From: Pezicula radicicola
Lineage: Eukaryota > Ascomycota > Leotiomycetes > Helotiales > Dermateaceae
NCBI GenBank assembly: GCA_003008705.1
Contig: PDUO01000106.1
Coordinates: 31,995-95,994 of the forward strand
Direction of reading: 5' to 3'
DNA length: 64,000 nt
Shown here in pieces: positions 22,014-34,858 of this stretch. Each line of letters begins with the position of its first letter. Position 1 is the first letter of the stretch. The notes under the pieces are model-generated. The model saw only the letters and a program-made list of their open reading frames with translations, did not search any database and was not told the DNA's origin. The position numbers and the translations under genes were made by a program.

Positions 22014-25000
22014 TTAGGCATTTTCTGTGGAGTTTGGGTTGACGAGGTTCAACTTTGGCGCATCATCCTCCTTGATCGGCTCTTGAAGTTGAGCCCCAAT
22101 TTGAGCTGGTGCCGAAAGCGATCGTCGCATGACGGTCCCCAACACCTCCAGTAGCTCCGACTCCTGCACCGCCCGCCAACCTGTTCCCTTCATCTTCTTG
22201 AGCAGCTCATCGTCCTCGACAAGGTAGCCTGCGCCCTCCACGGCTTCAATGTTGAGCGACGTACAAGGTAGCCCTTTGCTTGTCTGGAACTTGACGAATG
22301 CGTCGAGGAAAGTGTTTGCGCTGGCATAGTTGGCCTGTCCGGGCTGACCCACGATGCCGGAGAGTGAGCTGAACAAGATGAAGAAGTCGAGATTCAGCGA
22401 CTGCGTCTCGTTGTGCAGATTCCATGTTCCCCTCACCTTGGGCGCCGTTGCTCCGTTCCACTCGTCAATTGTCATCTTCGGCCAGGCTTGGTCATGAAGC
22501 ACTATTGTCATCTGGAGTATTCCCTTGAGTGGGCGAGGCGACTCCGCAACAGCGCGGGTCACGTCTGCCACTTTAGTGACACTTCCGCGTACTAGATGCA
22601 CCTCACAGCCCATGCTATGGACCTCTTCGACAAAGAGCTTGTCTCTATCGGTTGTTCCAGCGCTGCGGGAGAGGAATGTGAGGTTTCGGGCTCCGTGCTG
22701 GACCATGCACACCGCTACGGAACGGCCCAAACCACCAAGACCGCCCACGAGCAGATACGAAGCTGAGCTATCAAGCACGGCTGTAGTAGACGTACTCGCA
22801 GGCTGAATCTGTCCAAGCTGAAGTTCCCCAGATGTCAGTTCGCGGAATTCGAGCACAATTTTGCAAATGTGGCTGCCCTGCTGCATGTGCTGGAATGCTT
22901 CTTGCATCTTGGAGCCAAGGAAGATCTTGTCGATCGAGATGGCTTGAATATACCCATCGCGGAAGAAGTCCATCATTGATCAAAGTAAGCTTGCTGCCAC
23001 GTTAGCCTGATTCATCATGTGAGCAACGACTAAAACTCAGCGGCTGATCATCTCGGGCCTCTCCTTGTATATCTCGTCAATGTCTATACATCGATAGCTA
23101 CGATTGGCAAGGAACACCTCCATGTTCAGCTTGCTAGCGCCAAGAATGTCACGCTTACTAATCTCTACTAAAGTACCCCATTTGGCAATGCAGCGCCAAG
23201 TTGCATGTAGCAACTCACCCGAGAGCGAGTTGAGCGCCAGGTCAACCCCCCTACCGTTGGTTTCCCTTAGCAAGTCTTCTTCGAAGCTCACGCTCCGCGA
23301 GTTGAAAATGTGATCTTTTGAGATGCCAAACTCTCGTACAAGGAATTCGATCTTTTTCTCACTGCTGACCGTTGTATAGACTTCGGCGCCAATCATGCGG
23401 GCCAGTTGGATTGCAGCTAGGCCCACGCCACCACAGCCGCTATGAATGAGAACAGACTGCAAGCAGCATCAGCATTACCGCGTTCCTTAGAGAGAAGTTT
23501 CACCTACCTGGCCTTTTTCAAGCCCACCGACGTTGATGAGCGAATAGATGGCCGTAGCAAAGACTAGCAGCATGGAAGCTCCGCTAGTGAAGTCGAGTTT
23601 ATCTGGGACCCTCTCACACAGCTTTTCGGTGGTCGTAACGGTCGACGCAAAGACATCGAATCCTGTGAGGACAACTCTGTTTCCAACACTGAGCTTTCCT
23701 GCCTTCGGCCCGACGCGACGCACGATTCCCGTAGCCTCGTAGCCAAAGGTAGGAGGGGACAACTCGATGATTCCCATTGCCACCAGAACATCCTACAAAC
23801 GTCATTAATATAGTCATCTCTTCAGAACAATAGTTGACGAATCACTTACGCGGAAGTTCAAACCCGCGGCGTGGATCTCTACTTGCACCTCATCCCCTTG
23901 GGGTGCATTTACAGTCTCACCTCCCCAGTGAAGGGTGTCAAGACGTCCTGGCTGACCGATAGTCAAGCGCGCATCCTTGGTCGTCTCAACGACTGCAACC
24001 TCGCTTGCAGAGGAGACTGGGAAGAAACACGGGTTAGGGTTAGGCGCTCGACATCCTCGCAGGCTCTCCATGTCATCTACCTCACAAGTTGCAAAAGCAA
24101 TGCCTAGCTCTGAGCGAATACACCGAGCCAGGCCATGGGTCTGGGCGAAGCTTGGGTCTGCGCATTGACTCTGAGAAGGCTGGGTTATCCACAGAATGCC
24201 CGAATCAGCGATGTTGTCCATGAGAATTCTCAGCTGCTCAAGTCTGGTGGTATCTAGCTGTTCCAGGAACGATGTTTGCCCATCGAGGAGGGCGATTATG
24301 TCTTGAGTGGGCGGAGGAATACCTGCGAGGCTGCAATAAAAAATTTCGTACCCGCGCGCGAGCAATTCTTCAGTGATGGGATGAGACCTGGAGGATCCAG
24401 CTGAAAACTCGGAAAGAATAGTGACCTTCTTCGCTGGAAGGTGGTCGCGCCGGGGTCTCGCTACGATAACGTGGCTTATATGACTTGACTCGTCAGAATC
24501 GAACGCAGGCTCGCCAGTGGTCTCTAAATCTGCCATCGCCAACCTCTCTTGCCAACTCTTCACATCGACATACGGCTCACCAGCTCTGCCGCCATCGACG
24601 CCAATCTCCCAATTGGGGAGAAATCCAAGGACATATTTGGACGACGACAGACCGGGCCGTAAGGACTGCAGCAGAAGCCTTCCTGATGGGGCGAGAAGCT
24701 GACGAACCCGGACGAGGGACTCTGAAAGCTTGGGCGTACTGTGAAGAACTCCTGCTGCAATGATAAGATCGAAGTCTCTCTCATTAAAGCCCTGGAGCTC
24801 GGCATCAATCCCGATGTCGAATGCTTCAAAACTCATGTTGGGGAGGCCTTGGAAGCACGTCTTGAGGGCTTCGACCATGCCTAGAGATGGATCGGACACT
24901 ATGTAGTGCGAGAAAAGCACCTGGCCGTCAGGGCGTGCCAGATCCTTAACAATGCCAGCTGTGGCCGAGCCAATGCCTGCGCCCAGCTCCAGAACTCGAA

Positions 25001-28000
25001 GGTTGGGCTTGTTGTGGCCAAGACAGTTGAAGAATGCAGATCCATCGAATTCCTCTAAGAAGCGATTGAATTTCCCGAGGGTGTCTTCTGTATCTAAGAC
25101 TTCGAAAGCCTTCTTTCGACCGGAAAGCATAGCAGGTGCATTGTCTGTGACTATAGTGATGGCTTTGGCAATGTGGGCAACGGATGTTGACGCCAGAGAT
25201 GTTGCGAGAGATTCGATACGAGCGTTTAACGTGGCATCGTCCAATTCTTCTGAGCACGACGGGGTCTCATCAAGCCATGTCTTGTATCGGCGAAGTTCTG
25301 GAATGACATCTAGACCGGCAGTCGATCTCCGAGAGGCTGACAAGCTCATCCAACGTTGCGGCGTAGGCTTGATTCTCTCGCGTCGTCTTCACGAGAGTGT
25401 TAAGAGCTTCAGTCTCAATATGTGGTACCCACTCACTCCGCGCGGTAATGGGCGCGCGTTCTTCTACATCACCCTTTGTAAAGGATGCCAGACGAATATT
25501 CGGGAGCTCGATGATGGGTTCGTCGCTAGCTGCAACCGTGCCTGTTCCACAGACCCCGCTGCCGACGGGCTTAGCTATCGCTGACACTACTAGATTGTTG
25601 ACAGTGCAGTGGCGAAGGATTAACGAACCCACGCTAGCGAGAATGACTTGATGGTAGTCATACGTGAGTCCGTACCGAGCGGCAATACTGAGAAGTTGGA
25701 AGTAGGAATCTAATATGACAGGGTGAAGGTGGTAGAATTGCTCGTCTCCATGCCAATTGTTGCGGACTTGTGCGCGAGCACCTCGTACGCCGGTCGTTGT
25801 CGTCGTGATGTCTTGGAGACTCTCAAAATGGTAGCCATAGTCGAGGCCCTCACGGCGCATGGTATCGTACCAACGCTTGCTAGAAGCTTTACGCGGCAGA
25901 TCCTCCTGCGCAGCAACGCGATTACGCATGGCGTCTTTTTCGTCCCGAGCCTAAATCTCGCCAGAACAGTGTTTGGTCTAGGTGTGTCCGTTGTGTAATG
26001 CGATGCGGAACTCCCACCATTCGCTATCTAGTGAATCTATTAGACGGAGCCGATAGAAAGTGGTCACAAGCTCTTTGAGCGAACTCTCGTTGATAACTAA
26101 GGCGTTGCGCACGGCAACATTTCGAAACTCAACCGCTTCTTCGACGCCAGTGATCTAACGGATAGCCTCAGCCGCCATGGCGATGTACCCAGCGAAGGGG
26201 GAGATAACATCCGCGTTGATCGTATGGTCACGTATCCATGGAGCATTCTCAATATACAGCAAGTTCCGCCACACCGGCTCGAGGTCTGTGGTGTCAGGGA
26301 CCTTTGCACCCAAAAGGTCATGGTGTGGGTGTTTGCGCATGCGCCACTCATAAGCGATGCGGGATTTCGCTCCAATGACTGCGATGATGATCCCATGGGT
26401 AAGGGGGCAGATCTGAGAGGGCGTTGCCAGCCGGCATCAACGCCTGAAGATTAAAGGATACATGCTGGGCAAAGAGTTGGCCAAGAGCGGAAAGCCAGTT
26501 TTCGGCACTGTTAGTTCATCGGGCCAAAGTTGAAATGTATGATGTACTACTGGAGTATTGGGTGAGAATCTAACGAAGGGGTCCGGCCAGGGCTGCATAG
26601 GGACCAACTTCAAGGAAAACCTGCTTGGAGGGGCCAACGTACTGTTCAATAGCGGAGCTTACGGCTGATATGAACAACACAGGGAATTCCAGGTTGGTCT
26701 GCTAGTATTTGGGTCTAAATCTACTCCTCGCGGCAGGGGCGAGGAACTCGCCTGAAACACTTGAGAAGAATGGAAGAGTGTGCGTGTTGCCCACGATGCC
26801 GGCGTCGGTCATGCTCGCATAGTATTCAGCCCCGATTTCTGCTATATGTGGCGAGTAATAAGCTTTCTCAACTTTGAGCATGGTGGCTAGGACTCCAGAG
26901 CCCGACTGCTTGATGCTCTTGACTATTTCTTCTACTGGGCCTGCATCTCCTGATATTATTACACTATTTGGCGTGTTGTCATAGGCGAGCACTACGCCAG
27001 GGACGAGATACTTCTTGGCAGCCTCCTAAACTCATACCCAAAGCTCCCATGGCACCCTTGCGACTCTGCCGCGTGGTTACTAGCCTACGCAGGAAAGCCA
27101 CAATGATAGCCTCGCGGGCGCTGAGGCCGCCAACGGTGTATACGGTAGCAATCTCGCCGCTGGAGTGGCCAAGTACTGCGGCCGGGCGGATCCCAATCGA
27201 AGCGTAAGTGTCTACCAAGGTGATCTACAGGGCTGTGCATAAAGGCTGAGAGAACTCGGCTTCTTCAACACAACTCTTCAGTGCAGGTTTACAGAGCTCT
27301 TCGTCAATGGTCCATGACGGAGTAAGCGGGCCTAGCTCTTGGAGTATCTTGTCGAGGGATGCAATCGTGTTGCTAAAGACTGGATTGGTCTTGGAACGGA
27401 GGAGCTCGTAGCCCATACGTACCCATTGTACGCCCTGGCTGGTGAAGACCATCACCAGGGAAGTTTCCTGGTTTTGTTGAACTTTGGTGGAGGGAGCGGG
27501 AACGGCCAGCGTGATCTTGTTACTCGTGTAGACGGCAAATGTACGATACGGCAGATACTCTCGCTTATTAGCGAGGGTGTATACTACATCTGACAGTAGA
27601 TCTGGGTTTTTGTCAAGGAATACCTCGACTTCTCGCCCATGGCCTTGAGAGATACTGGGATATTAGCAGAGAAGAGCAATAGATGTGGTGTATTTGACGC
27701 TGCTCTACTGGTCTCGAACTTGCGTGTCGTATTGAAACTGGCTGTTGACTCGATGATAGCGTAGGCATTGGAACCACCAAGACCGAAGCTACTAACGCTA
27801 CGCGCTCGTCACGATCTTCAGGCCATGGTGTTGGTTCAGTAGGAACGATGAGATTCGTATCCTCGAATAGGATTGCAGAGTTACGTGGAAGGGATTTGAT
27901 GTTCGGGGGAATCGTGTGGTTCTCTAAAGCAAGGACGGCCGTAAGAATGCCCACAAGGCTAGCCGCGCCCTCTGCGTGGCCGAGATTTGCCTTAACTGAG

Positions 28001-29217
28001 CCAATGTGTACACCGGCTTTGCCGAAGCAGGCAGACACGGCCGCCATTTCAATGGGGTCACCAGTTCTTGTCCCCATGCCGTAGTACTGGAAGAAGCCTG
28101 TTCTAGCAATGTCGGTGATGCCAGTATTCCGGTATACTTGCCTGATCAGCGCTTCTTGTACCTGAGCGCTGGGTTGTGAAACTATTGATGTATAGCCGTT
28201 GTGGTTGGCTACCGAGCCGGTAACGACTACATGGACAGGGTTGCCATCCCGAATCACGACCGCCAAGGGCTTGAGGTAGATAGCGATGATACCCTCGCTG
28301 CATACGTAGCCATTTACGTTGGCTGAAAAGGTATTGCATGAGCCATCGAGGCTGAGAACGCCTTGCTCCGAGTTTCCGGCGGTCATGGCCAGGGCCATGA
28401 TGATATTACTACCGCCAACGATGGCGGATGTATAGTCGCCGCGCGCAATGGCCATGCATACCTCATTGACGCCGATGAGAGGAGCAGAGCAAGCTGTCCG
28501 CACCGTCACACTGGGGCCGTGCAAGTCGAGCTCGTGGGAGAGGCGATTGGAGACCATGAAGTTGTGTAGGCCAAGGACTTGGTAGATGCCATGGGCCTGT
28601 GTATCACGGACCGAGACATTGTACCAGTCCTGGCCGTAGCTGCTAATGTATACACCGATATTGGAACCCTTCTAGCCCGTCTCGCTGGAATCATCGAGGG
28701 CCTTACTGGCGACCTCGAGAAGCAAGCGCTACTGGGGGTCAAGGGTCTCAACTTCGCTACGGGGTATAGGGAAGAACGACGTATCCAGCACGGCTAGGTC
28801 ATTGGTAGAATCGAGAAAGTACCCCTGCTGAGCAATGATGCTGCCGGGCTTCTTGCCCGGTGAATGGAAGGCGGAGATATTGTAGCGGGAGGACGGCACA
28901 GGCCTGTGAGCGTCCCGGCCGGCGTAGAGAAAGGACCATAGTTCCGAGGGTGAGTGGACGCCTCCGGGTAGTCGACATACTATACCGCAGATGGCAACAG
29001 ACTGGAAGGGCCTTTGTATATTTGGGGGCGTGTCGATACCCTCTTTGTGAGTGTTGGTGTCAATATGACCGTTTGCCCCGTTCGAGCCGTTGATCACACT
29101 GTGACCATTTGTGTAGAGGATATTGACCCTGTTTGATTGGGTCACATCGTCTTGGCCAAAGTGATTTGAAGACCCATCGGTCCCGTTGGAGTGACCGTTT
29201 ATAATGGTCTGAATCTC
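22014..29217 (-). pseudogene. Highly reducing polyketide synthase (KS-AT-DH-MT-ER-KR), RIP-inactivated, no ACP
   Basis: Iterative type I PKS for a reduced polyketide backbone. Domains on the minus strand: KS 29000-27700 (active site TACSAPLIG, the HGTxTxDP-like YGMGTRTGDPIE, GSVKANLGHAEGAA); AT about 27455-26440 (GHSSGEIA); DH about 26380-25300; C-MeT about 25300-24400 (LELGAGIGSATAG); ER about 23900-23040 (HSGCGGVGLAAIQLA); KR 22976-22100 (GGLGGLGRS, YASANTFLDAF). Introns at 23793-23849 and 23457-23507 are canonical. Premature in-frame TAG at 28729, 28672, 27225, 26702, 26155, 25978 and 25951 replace residues that are Gln or Trp in the family (for example DPQQRL, YWQTN). A TGA lies at 22980, with frameshifts near 27795 and 25330. 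The start codon is not visible; the frame opens after a stop near 29217. The protein ends in the KR-ACP linker, so the phosphopantetheine carrier is lost. Confidence 0.9.
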
Positions 29218-30197
29218 TCAAGCGGAAGTAATAGCCTACTATGAATGGGAATGGATAATGCTGTCTACCCTATTGACCTGTAATTATCGGCTGTTCTTGG
29301 GTGTATAAGTGAGAAACTTATATGATTCTCAATGTTGTAATCATCCATATATACGGCTGATAAAAGAGAAGATTGCTATATATTGTCCCGTAGTACAGGT
29401 AAAGATGATGTACAGTATATACTACTATCTCTGAGCAGTGTCCGGATTTGTAGTTTGGCTGATGGCAAAAGCTTATACTAATGGTGAGTTTTCGAGCCTC
29501 GAGTATGTATACTGTTACAGAAGCGTATCGTGAAGTTGTGGAGAGCCGGTGGACCCCGGAAACCCCTGCTTCATGAGTAAGGCTAGGGGTATTGGTATGC
29601 CAAGGGTCTAAGTAATCGACTGGCATTGATTTGGCTTTACTATATCGAGATTATACTAACTATATGGTACTGTAGATTAACCATGGTATCGGAATGGAGC
29701 CGAAGATGCTTTCAGGACGAGGTTGGCCTTACTAGGCGCCGTGCGTACGTAAGGTGAATAGTAATTGTGATCCTTGAGATCTTAATGTCCTTGGCATGCA
29801 TCCAGCGTAGTAAGTACATCAAAATGCAACCACACAAACAGTAAGCAGACTAGGCACGGCCCGGCATAATAGCGGGGCCGACTAAGGGAGGCGTCCATTT
29901 GTAACAGGCATGTACAAGCCTATGCCAATTTGCAACGCCACGTTAAGAGTAGAGTAGCGGGAACATCCGAGTCGCGATATACATTAGTGAGAGATGCTGC
30001 TTACTTCTAACTGCTGAATTCCCTCCTCTCTATTTAGCGCTTTCGATGAACCCCCTCCCCCCCCAAGCTTTACTTCTGAATCATAGTCTTTGATTTCTGC
30101 GAGACTAGACTCTAGGATGGAAAAAGTCGTGAGCCGCAATGACCGTCCTGCGTCGTAGGCGGAGCTGGATGTAATTATAATACGGGAAGACGGTGTC
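29218..30197. other. Spacer between divergent PKS and MFS remnants
   Basis: About 1 kb without coding signal, holding the former upstream regions of the PKS (minus) and the transporter (plus). It contains a C-run near 30050-30063. No element recognised with confidence. Confidence 0.4.
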
Positions 30198-31831
30198 ATG
30201 AAGCCGCGGGAAAGAAAGTATTATTCCTTCTACTTATCAATACTTATACTAGCGATGATCAGTGTAATTGTATCCTGGGATGTAACAGCTCTGTCTTTGG
30301 CTTTACCTGTAAGTCTCTCACTAAGCGGTATAGCATTAGCGACGGCCACGGCTGACTGACTACGAAATCGCGCAGGTCATTGCTGACCAGCTACATAGAA
30401 TAATCTTCCAATCATTTTGGGCCAGCTTAGCCTTCATCCTCGGCATTGCGGTCACTCAGCCTATCTATGCCAGTATCTCGGACGTGGTGGGCTACAAATA
30501 TGTTCTCTATACCTCCATTATCCTCTTCGGTATCGGATGTATTATCTTTGCTACCGCAACAGATATAAACATTATTGTCGCTGGCCGGCTGATTAAAGGT
30601 CTTAATGCTGATGGGCTAGAATCTTATAGACTATTATCCTCTGCGATATCACAACCCTAAAGGAGCGACTGCGCTGGCTAGGAGTTATGTCTAGTGTAAA
30701 TACGGTGGGAGCTATAAGCGGGCCGTTCATCGGATGTATATTTGCCGAGTAGGTTGGGTAGCTGTGGCTTGGCTGGATCAATCTGATCACAGGAGGTATT
30801 ACTGGTATATTGGTATTCTTCTTTCTTCACTTAGCGCCTATCGAGGGTGACATCAAAGACAAGATGAGAAAGCTTGACTAGTCTGGATTTGCCCTCTTCA
30901 CAGTCATTGGTACTACTATAGCGCTGCCGCTGAGCTAGGTTAATACGCTGTATGCTTGGGGATCTTGGCAGAGTCTTGTTCCGCTCGTTGTTAGACTATT
31001 GCTCCTCGTTCCGTTTAGGTTTATTGAGAAGAGGGCGGTAGTACCCATGATTCCGTATCAAATCTTTGACAACGTCTCCATTATCACAGGGACTGTGTCT
31101 GGACTCCTCTACAGCTCATTGCTGAACCCTATACTCCTTTATCTCCCACTGTTCTTCTAGGTGGTATGCGTCGAAACTCCTATCGAAGCCGCTAAGTCGA
31201 TTCTACCACTCTACTGCCTAATCGTGGCAATGAGAATCTTGTGTCGATGCTAATAGATTGGAGTCGAAAGTATCGCATTGCGTTGTGGGCAGGCTGGAGC
31301 CTTACAACGATATTCCTGGACCTGAACTACACTATAGGCGCCGATACTAGTAGAGCTCACGCTTATGCCTTCCAAGCTATCCTTGGTGCTGGTCTTGGCA
31401 CGGCTCTAATGGCAACCATGATAACAGTCCTGTCGAGTGTGAGAAGGGTCGATGACGAGGGACTTGCCGCCGTGATTCTTGTCACTGCGCGTTTCGTAGG
31501 CTCCGTGCTGGGCTTGGCTATCTGTTCGACTATCTTCAACTCGATGTTCCAAAAAGGTCTCTCCTCGCTCAAAGACCTACTTGAGCAACTTGCAGTACTG
31601 GAAGATGCAAGCCAAGCTGTGGGTTTTATACTACGACTGAGGGAGATTCACGTGTCAGAGGATATTATGTATATCGTGACGGGGGCGTATAAGGATGCTT
31701 TCTAGACTGTCTAGGTGGTATTGGCTGCCTTTTCGGGTTTGGTAGCGCTACTCTCGGTGCCAACTAGAGAGAATTCTCTGGAGAAAGACGATGTCGGTCG
31801 GCAGCGGTTTATAGCACCGTTGTTAGAGTAA
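30198..31831 (+). pseudogene. MFS transporter (drug:H+ antiporter, DHA2/14-TMS type), RIP-inactivated
   Basis: Typical exporter of a secondary-metabolite cluster. An ATG at 30198 starts MKPRERKYYSFYLSILILAM. The intron 30309-30375 (GTAAGT..GCAG) falls after the first helix. Then come FWASLAFILGIAVTQPIYA, the motif-A-like ISDVVGYKYVLYTS, GRLIKGLN, LRWLGVMSSVNTVGAISGPFIG and, after more helices, a last pair (GLAICSTIFNSM; AFSGLVALLSV). Premature TAG codons at 30627, 30750, 30759, 30879, 30936, 31158, 31703 and 31712 all sit where Gln or Trp is expected (AE-stop-VG-stop-LWLGWIN; LD-stop-SGFAL; PLS-stop-VNTLYAWG; DAF-stop-TV-stop-VVLAAF). Frameshifts lie near 30620 and 31210. It is divergent from the PKS and was probably its exporter (inference). 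Confidence 0.88.
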
Positions 31832-32105
31832 CTTATTATAGATTGTAATATATCCTATTGAATTTCGCCTTGAAAAGATATACCTTAATAACTTAAAATC
31901 TCAGATTTTGCACATCATGCTAGTGCCCACAAGCCATAGCGTCTTGTAAATCACGTTTTTGGCTCTATGTCATCTCAGTTACGGACCCACTAGATGAAGT
32001 AAACAAATTCATTAGAGACCTCACGTGCTGGTCAGTCTTCCAATATCGCATAACGGGAGCACGGGGATACAATTCACTAGGTCAAGTCTATTGTATACTA
32101 TCTAT

Positions 32106-33158
32106 CTAGTCTGAAGTTGTCGAGCTAGGTTGCCGTTGAACACACTCGAGATAATAGCCGACCGCATCCCGGACCTACTGCTCATACGGGATAAAGTCAA
32201 TCCCTAGAATTCGCGCCGACTCGCTCGCATCCACCTTGAAAATAGACGAAGGTAGACTCCCATTATTGAGTAACGTACTACCAATGTACTCCGGGAAGTT
32301 GTACACTATAATCTCGAAGTAGTCATCAAGCTTGGTTCCTACTACTCCTCCCGAGCTCAAGATATAGAGTCGATTACCAGGGTTCGATGGGTTTAAAGCA
32401 CGAACGTACACCTCAGCCACAACGTCAAGGTACACAGTTACTCCTAGCTCCATGATGTATGCTTTTCCGGTGACGGGCACAAGAATTATTCGATTTGTCC
32501 CTGTCTGCAATAGTTCCTCCGGGTCGGTAACAAGCTCGTTCGGGCCGAACACGTGTTCCGGTGCTATGTGCACTAGATCAAATGCGGGCTTTTCTGACTT
32601 AGCCTATTGTTTAGTCAAGTTCAGTGTGCTTACTTTGGCGGCAGTATAAGCTTCAAAGGGAGAACGGTATAGGGGCTGTCAGATGTTCGTGGCTCTTGTC
32701 GACTCTGTGTGGATAGTTTCATCCGTGTCTGTGACATAGTCGATGAGGGCGGCAAGCGAATTTGTAAGAATGATGCGTTTGACCGTGTGATGTGCTTTCG
32801 CCGAGGAGAGCAAGTGTAGCGCCGCATCTGTTGTAGGCTTAAAGTAAGGTGTTACTACGTCTACGCCGATCGATGATGGATTTGCCGAAGCGATGGGGGC
32901 GGCAACATGGATTACATAGTCCACATCCTAGAGCGCCTCATCAAATGCCGCCGGGATGGAAATATCTGGAATTTCCACAAAAGTTAGATTGGTCTCCGTG
33001 CCAAGATCCCGGACCGACGGAGTGCTAAGGATCTGTGCTTTCTTAGCAAGAGCCCGTAAGGTAACCCGGACTCGATAGCCTTTGCGCAGACAGAAGACTA
33101 GAACGCGGAAGCCTATGAGTCCTGTCGCCCCGGTCAAAAGTACAAGTTCTGAAGCCAT
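32106..33158 (-). pseudogene. NAD(P)-dependent reductase, extended SDR (dihydroflavonol-reductase-like), RIP-inactivated
   Basis: ATG at 33158; Rossmann motif TGATGLIGF at residues 9-17; DVDYVIHVAAPIA; NSLAAL (Ser region); catalytic YTAAK near 32640; FDLVHIAPEHVFGPNEL; C-terminal VRDAVGYYLE. This is the extended short-chain dehydrogenase fold of fungal ketoreductase/GRE2-like enzymes acting on ketone or aldehyde groups. One frame throughout, broken by TAG at 32928, 32604 and 32175 and a TGA at 32679, all reachable from Gln or Trp codons by one transition. It lies inside the dead metabolite cluster, so a tailoring reduction is likely (inference). Confidence 0.85.
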
Positions 33159-33309
33159 CTGATTTCATGAATCTTGAGATCATGTAATGTCACTGAAACT
33201 AAAGTTTGAATTAGGAATGGTGAGGCGAATGTTTTTATATTTTCCAATAACTTCTTCTCTTCTATTTTTTAATGCTCCAATCCTTCTGTTTATGTGGCTG
33301 ACTGTAATC

Positions 33310-33991
33310 TAGTAAGCAATGTCTAAGAGTCTTCTCGTCAGCCGCGATTTCGCAGCTATGCCCGGTTGGCTGACGTGGCATGGACTGACGCACAGTGGGA
33401 TACCATCTGCTGGAGTGACGAGAGTTGGTGTCATCCAGGCCCTTATTCTAGACGTAAAAACTGTACACGGAAGATTAGCCCGCCAGAGCTCTTCCTTCAC
33501 GATTGTATACGTCACAAATGGCAGAGGAAGATTGGCTGGATGTTTTGGGGCTGTATATCAGGGAAGTACGGCAAGGGAGAAGGGTTATTCTGGGAGAAGG
33601 AGTGGAAGACCGTCACCAAGGCTACATATACTGAGCATACACTTCCAGTTGTTTGGAAGTATATCTTTAATCACCCAGGGCTGAAATTTCAGCAAGACGG
33701 AGGGCAGGACACACAGCAGCAGTCCAATATCTGGCTGATAGAGGGATAAAGCTGATCTTTTGACCAGCATTCTCTCCAGATTTGTCTCCTATTGAGACTT
33801 TGTGGAAGAGAATGAAGGATCTCCTCAGTCAAATTGATCCTGCGGTCCACAAAAGCTATACAAGGCTCAGGACAGCTGTTTTAGAAGCTTGGAATAGTAT
33901 CAAAGACGCAGAAGTCAGCGATATGATTCGTACAATGCACCAGCGCTATATAGACGTGATTGACGCTCACGGAATATATACAAAGTGGTAG
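33310..33991 (+). mobile_element. Tc1/mariner-type transposase fragment, defective
   Basis: The C-terminal two thirds of a DDE transposase: first Asp in ICWSDESW (about 33408), WMFWGCISGKYGKG, second Asp in KFQQDGG (about 33700), and the third acidic residue in SPDLSPIETLWKRMKD (about 33790). Spacing between the last two is compatible with a DD34E Tc1-like domain. A frameshift follows the second Asp, and a TGA stands where a Trp precedes the PAFSPDLSPIE block. The N-terminal DNA-binding helices are largely missing. No terminal inverted repeats were found at the flanks, so the element is truncated at one or both ends. Confidence 0.8.
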
Positions 33992-34061
33992 ATTTGGCAA
34001 TAGCTTCAAGAATTAATATTTAAGTGATTTTAAAGCAGCGTGGGTGGCCAAAAACACGGGC

Positions 34062-34858
34062 GCTAATAAGTATTACAGCCTGCGCTTCGTATACTCAAGT
34101 AGTAACTTAACAATTTCCGATCTGCCGTGTATAACGGCCCGCTGCAAAGGTGTGAAGCCGTCACTGTCTTTATCATCAATCTTGACCCTTTCGTCCTACA
34201 GCAACACTTTGATGGTATCTATATGATTCCCCGCAACCGCCATATGTAGCAATGACGTCGATTGTCGGCTTTTATTGACCGATTCAGCCATGTCAAAAGC
34301 AAAATCCTAGTACGTTACAGAAAGATCGGCTGAACTTAGCGGCAGTATACTATCGGACTTAATTCCAACTTCCATTGGGAGACTTGGTGCAAGTGTTAGG
34401 GGTTCTGTAGTAGTCCTTTGGCTATTAGTTGGTGCCCAATATTCCATCCGCTGCCGTATAGCTGGTCTCAGGCTATTTGCTGATTGCTGCTCTATTGGAG
34501 CTTGCTGTTGCACGCGGCTGAACTGAGAGTCGTTTGGAAATGACATATGATACCGTTCCTCGCTTGGTGCTACTAGCGGAGTAGCTTGCTGTGGAGGGCA
34601 CCAGCCTCCAACGCCCCGCTTGTTAGACGGCAGTATTGACGGGCTGCTGCTCTGTTGATATGTGCTATCTTCGTCTTGTGCAATGTGTAGGCGTAACTCC
34701 TCGTACGTTCTAATCTGTTTCTTTAATTGTTCGATCTTGTTCGCTCCGAGGGGTCTCCTAGTTCCCTCTCATATCGTGTCAGTACCATCTGAAGTCATAG
34801 CGATTCATCGGTCGAATTTACCCAATCTTCGTCAGGCCTCATAAGGTCTTCGTACTGC
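34062..34858 (-). pseudogene. Ankyrin-repeat regulator remnant, possibly bZIP-ankyrin (bANK/ToxE-type)
   Basis: Minus frame from an ATG at 34858: MRPDEDWVNSTDES, a degraded stretch that could be a basic region (LQMVLTRYERELGDPSE), then the coil KIEQLKKQIRTYEELRLHI. A Gln/Ser/Pro-rich linker follows (34307-34560). It ends with ankyrin repeats: STSLLHMAVAGNHIDTIKVLL, stop, DSDGFTPLQRAVIHGRSEIVKLLLE. The acidic leader, coil and C-terminal ankyrins are the layout of fungal bANK pathway-specific activators; the ankyrin part is clear, the bZIP assignment is inference. Breaks: TGA near 34790, frameshift near 34740, TAG near 34307 and TAG within the ankyrin repeats (KVLL-stop-DERV). Confidence 0.55.

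Noticed and set aside
23871..25584. Several plus-strand frames of 60-210 codons across the PKS
   Set aside because: Antisense shadows of the MT/ER/DH-coding minus strand without any recognisable motif.
33200..34060. Complete Tc1 element with inverted ends
   Set aside because: I looked for matching inverted repeats beyond both ends of the transposase fragment and saw none.
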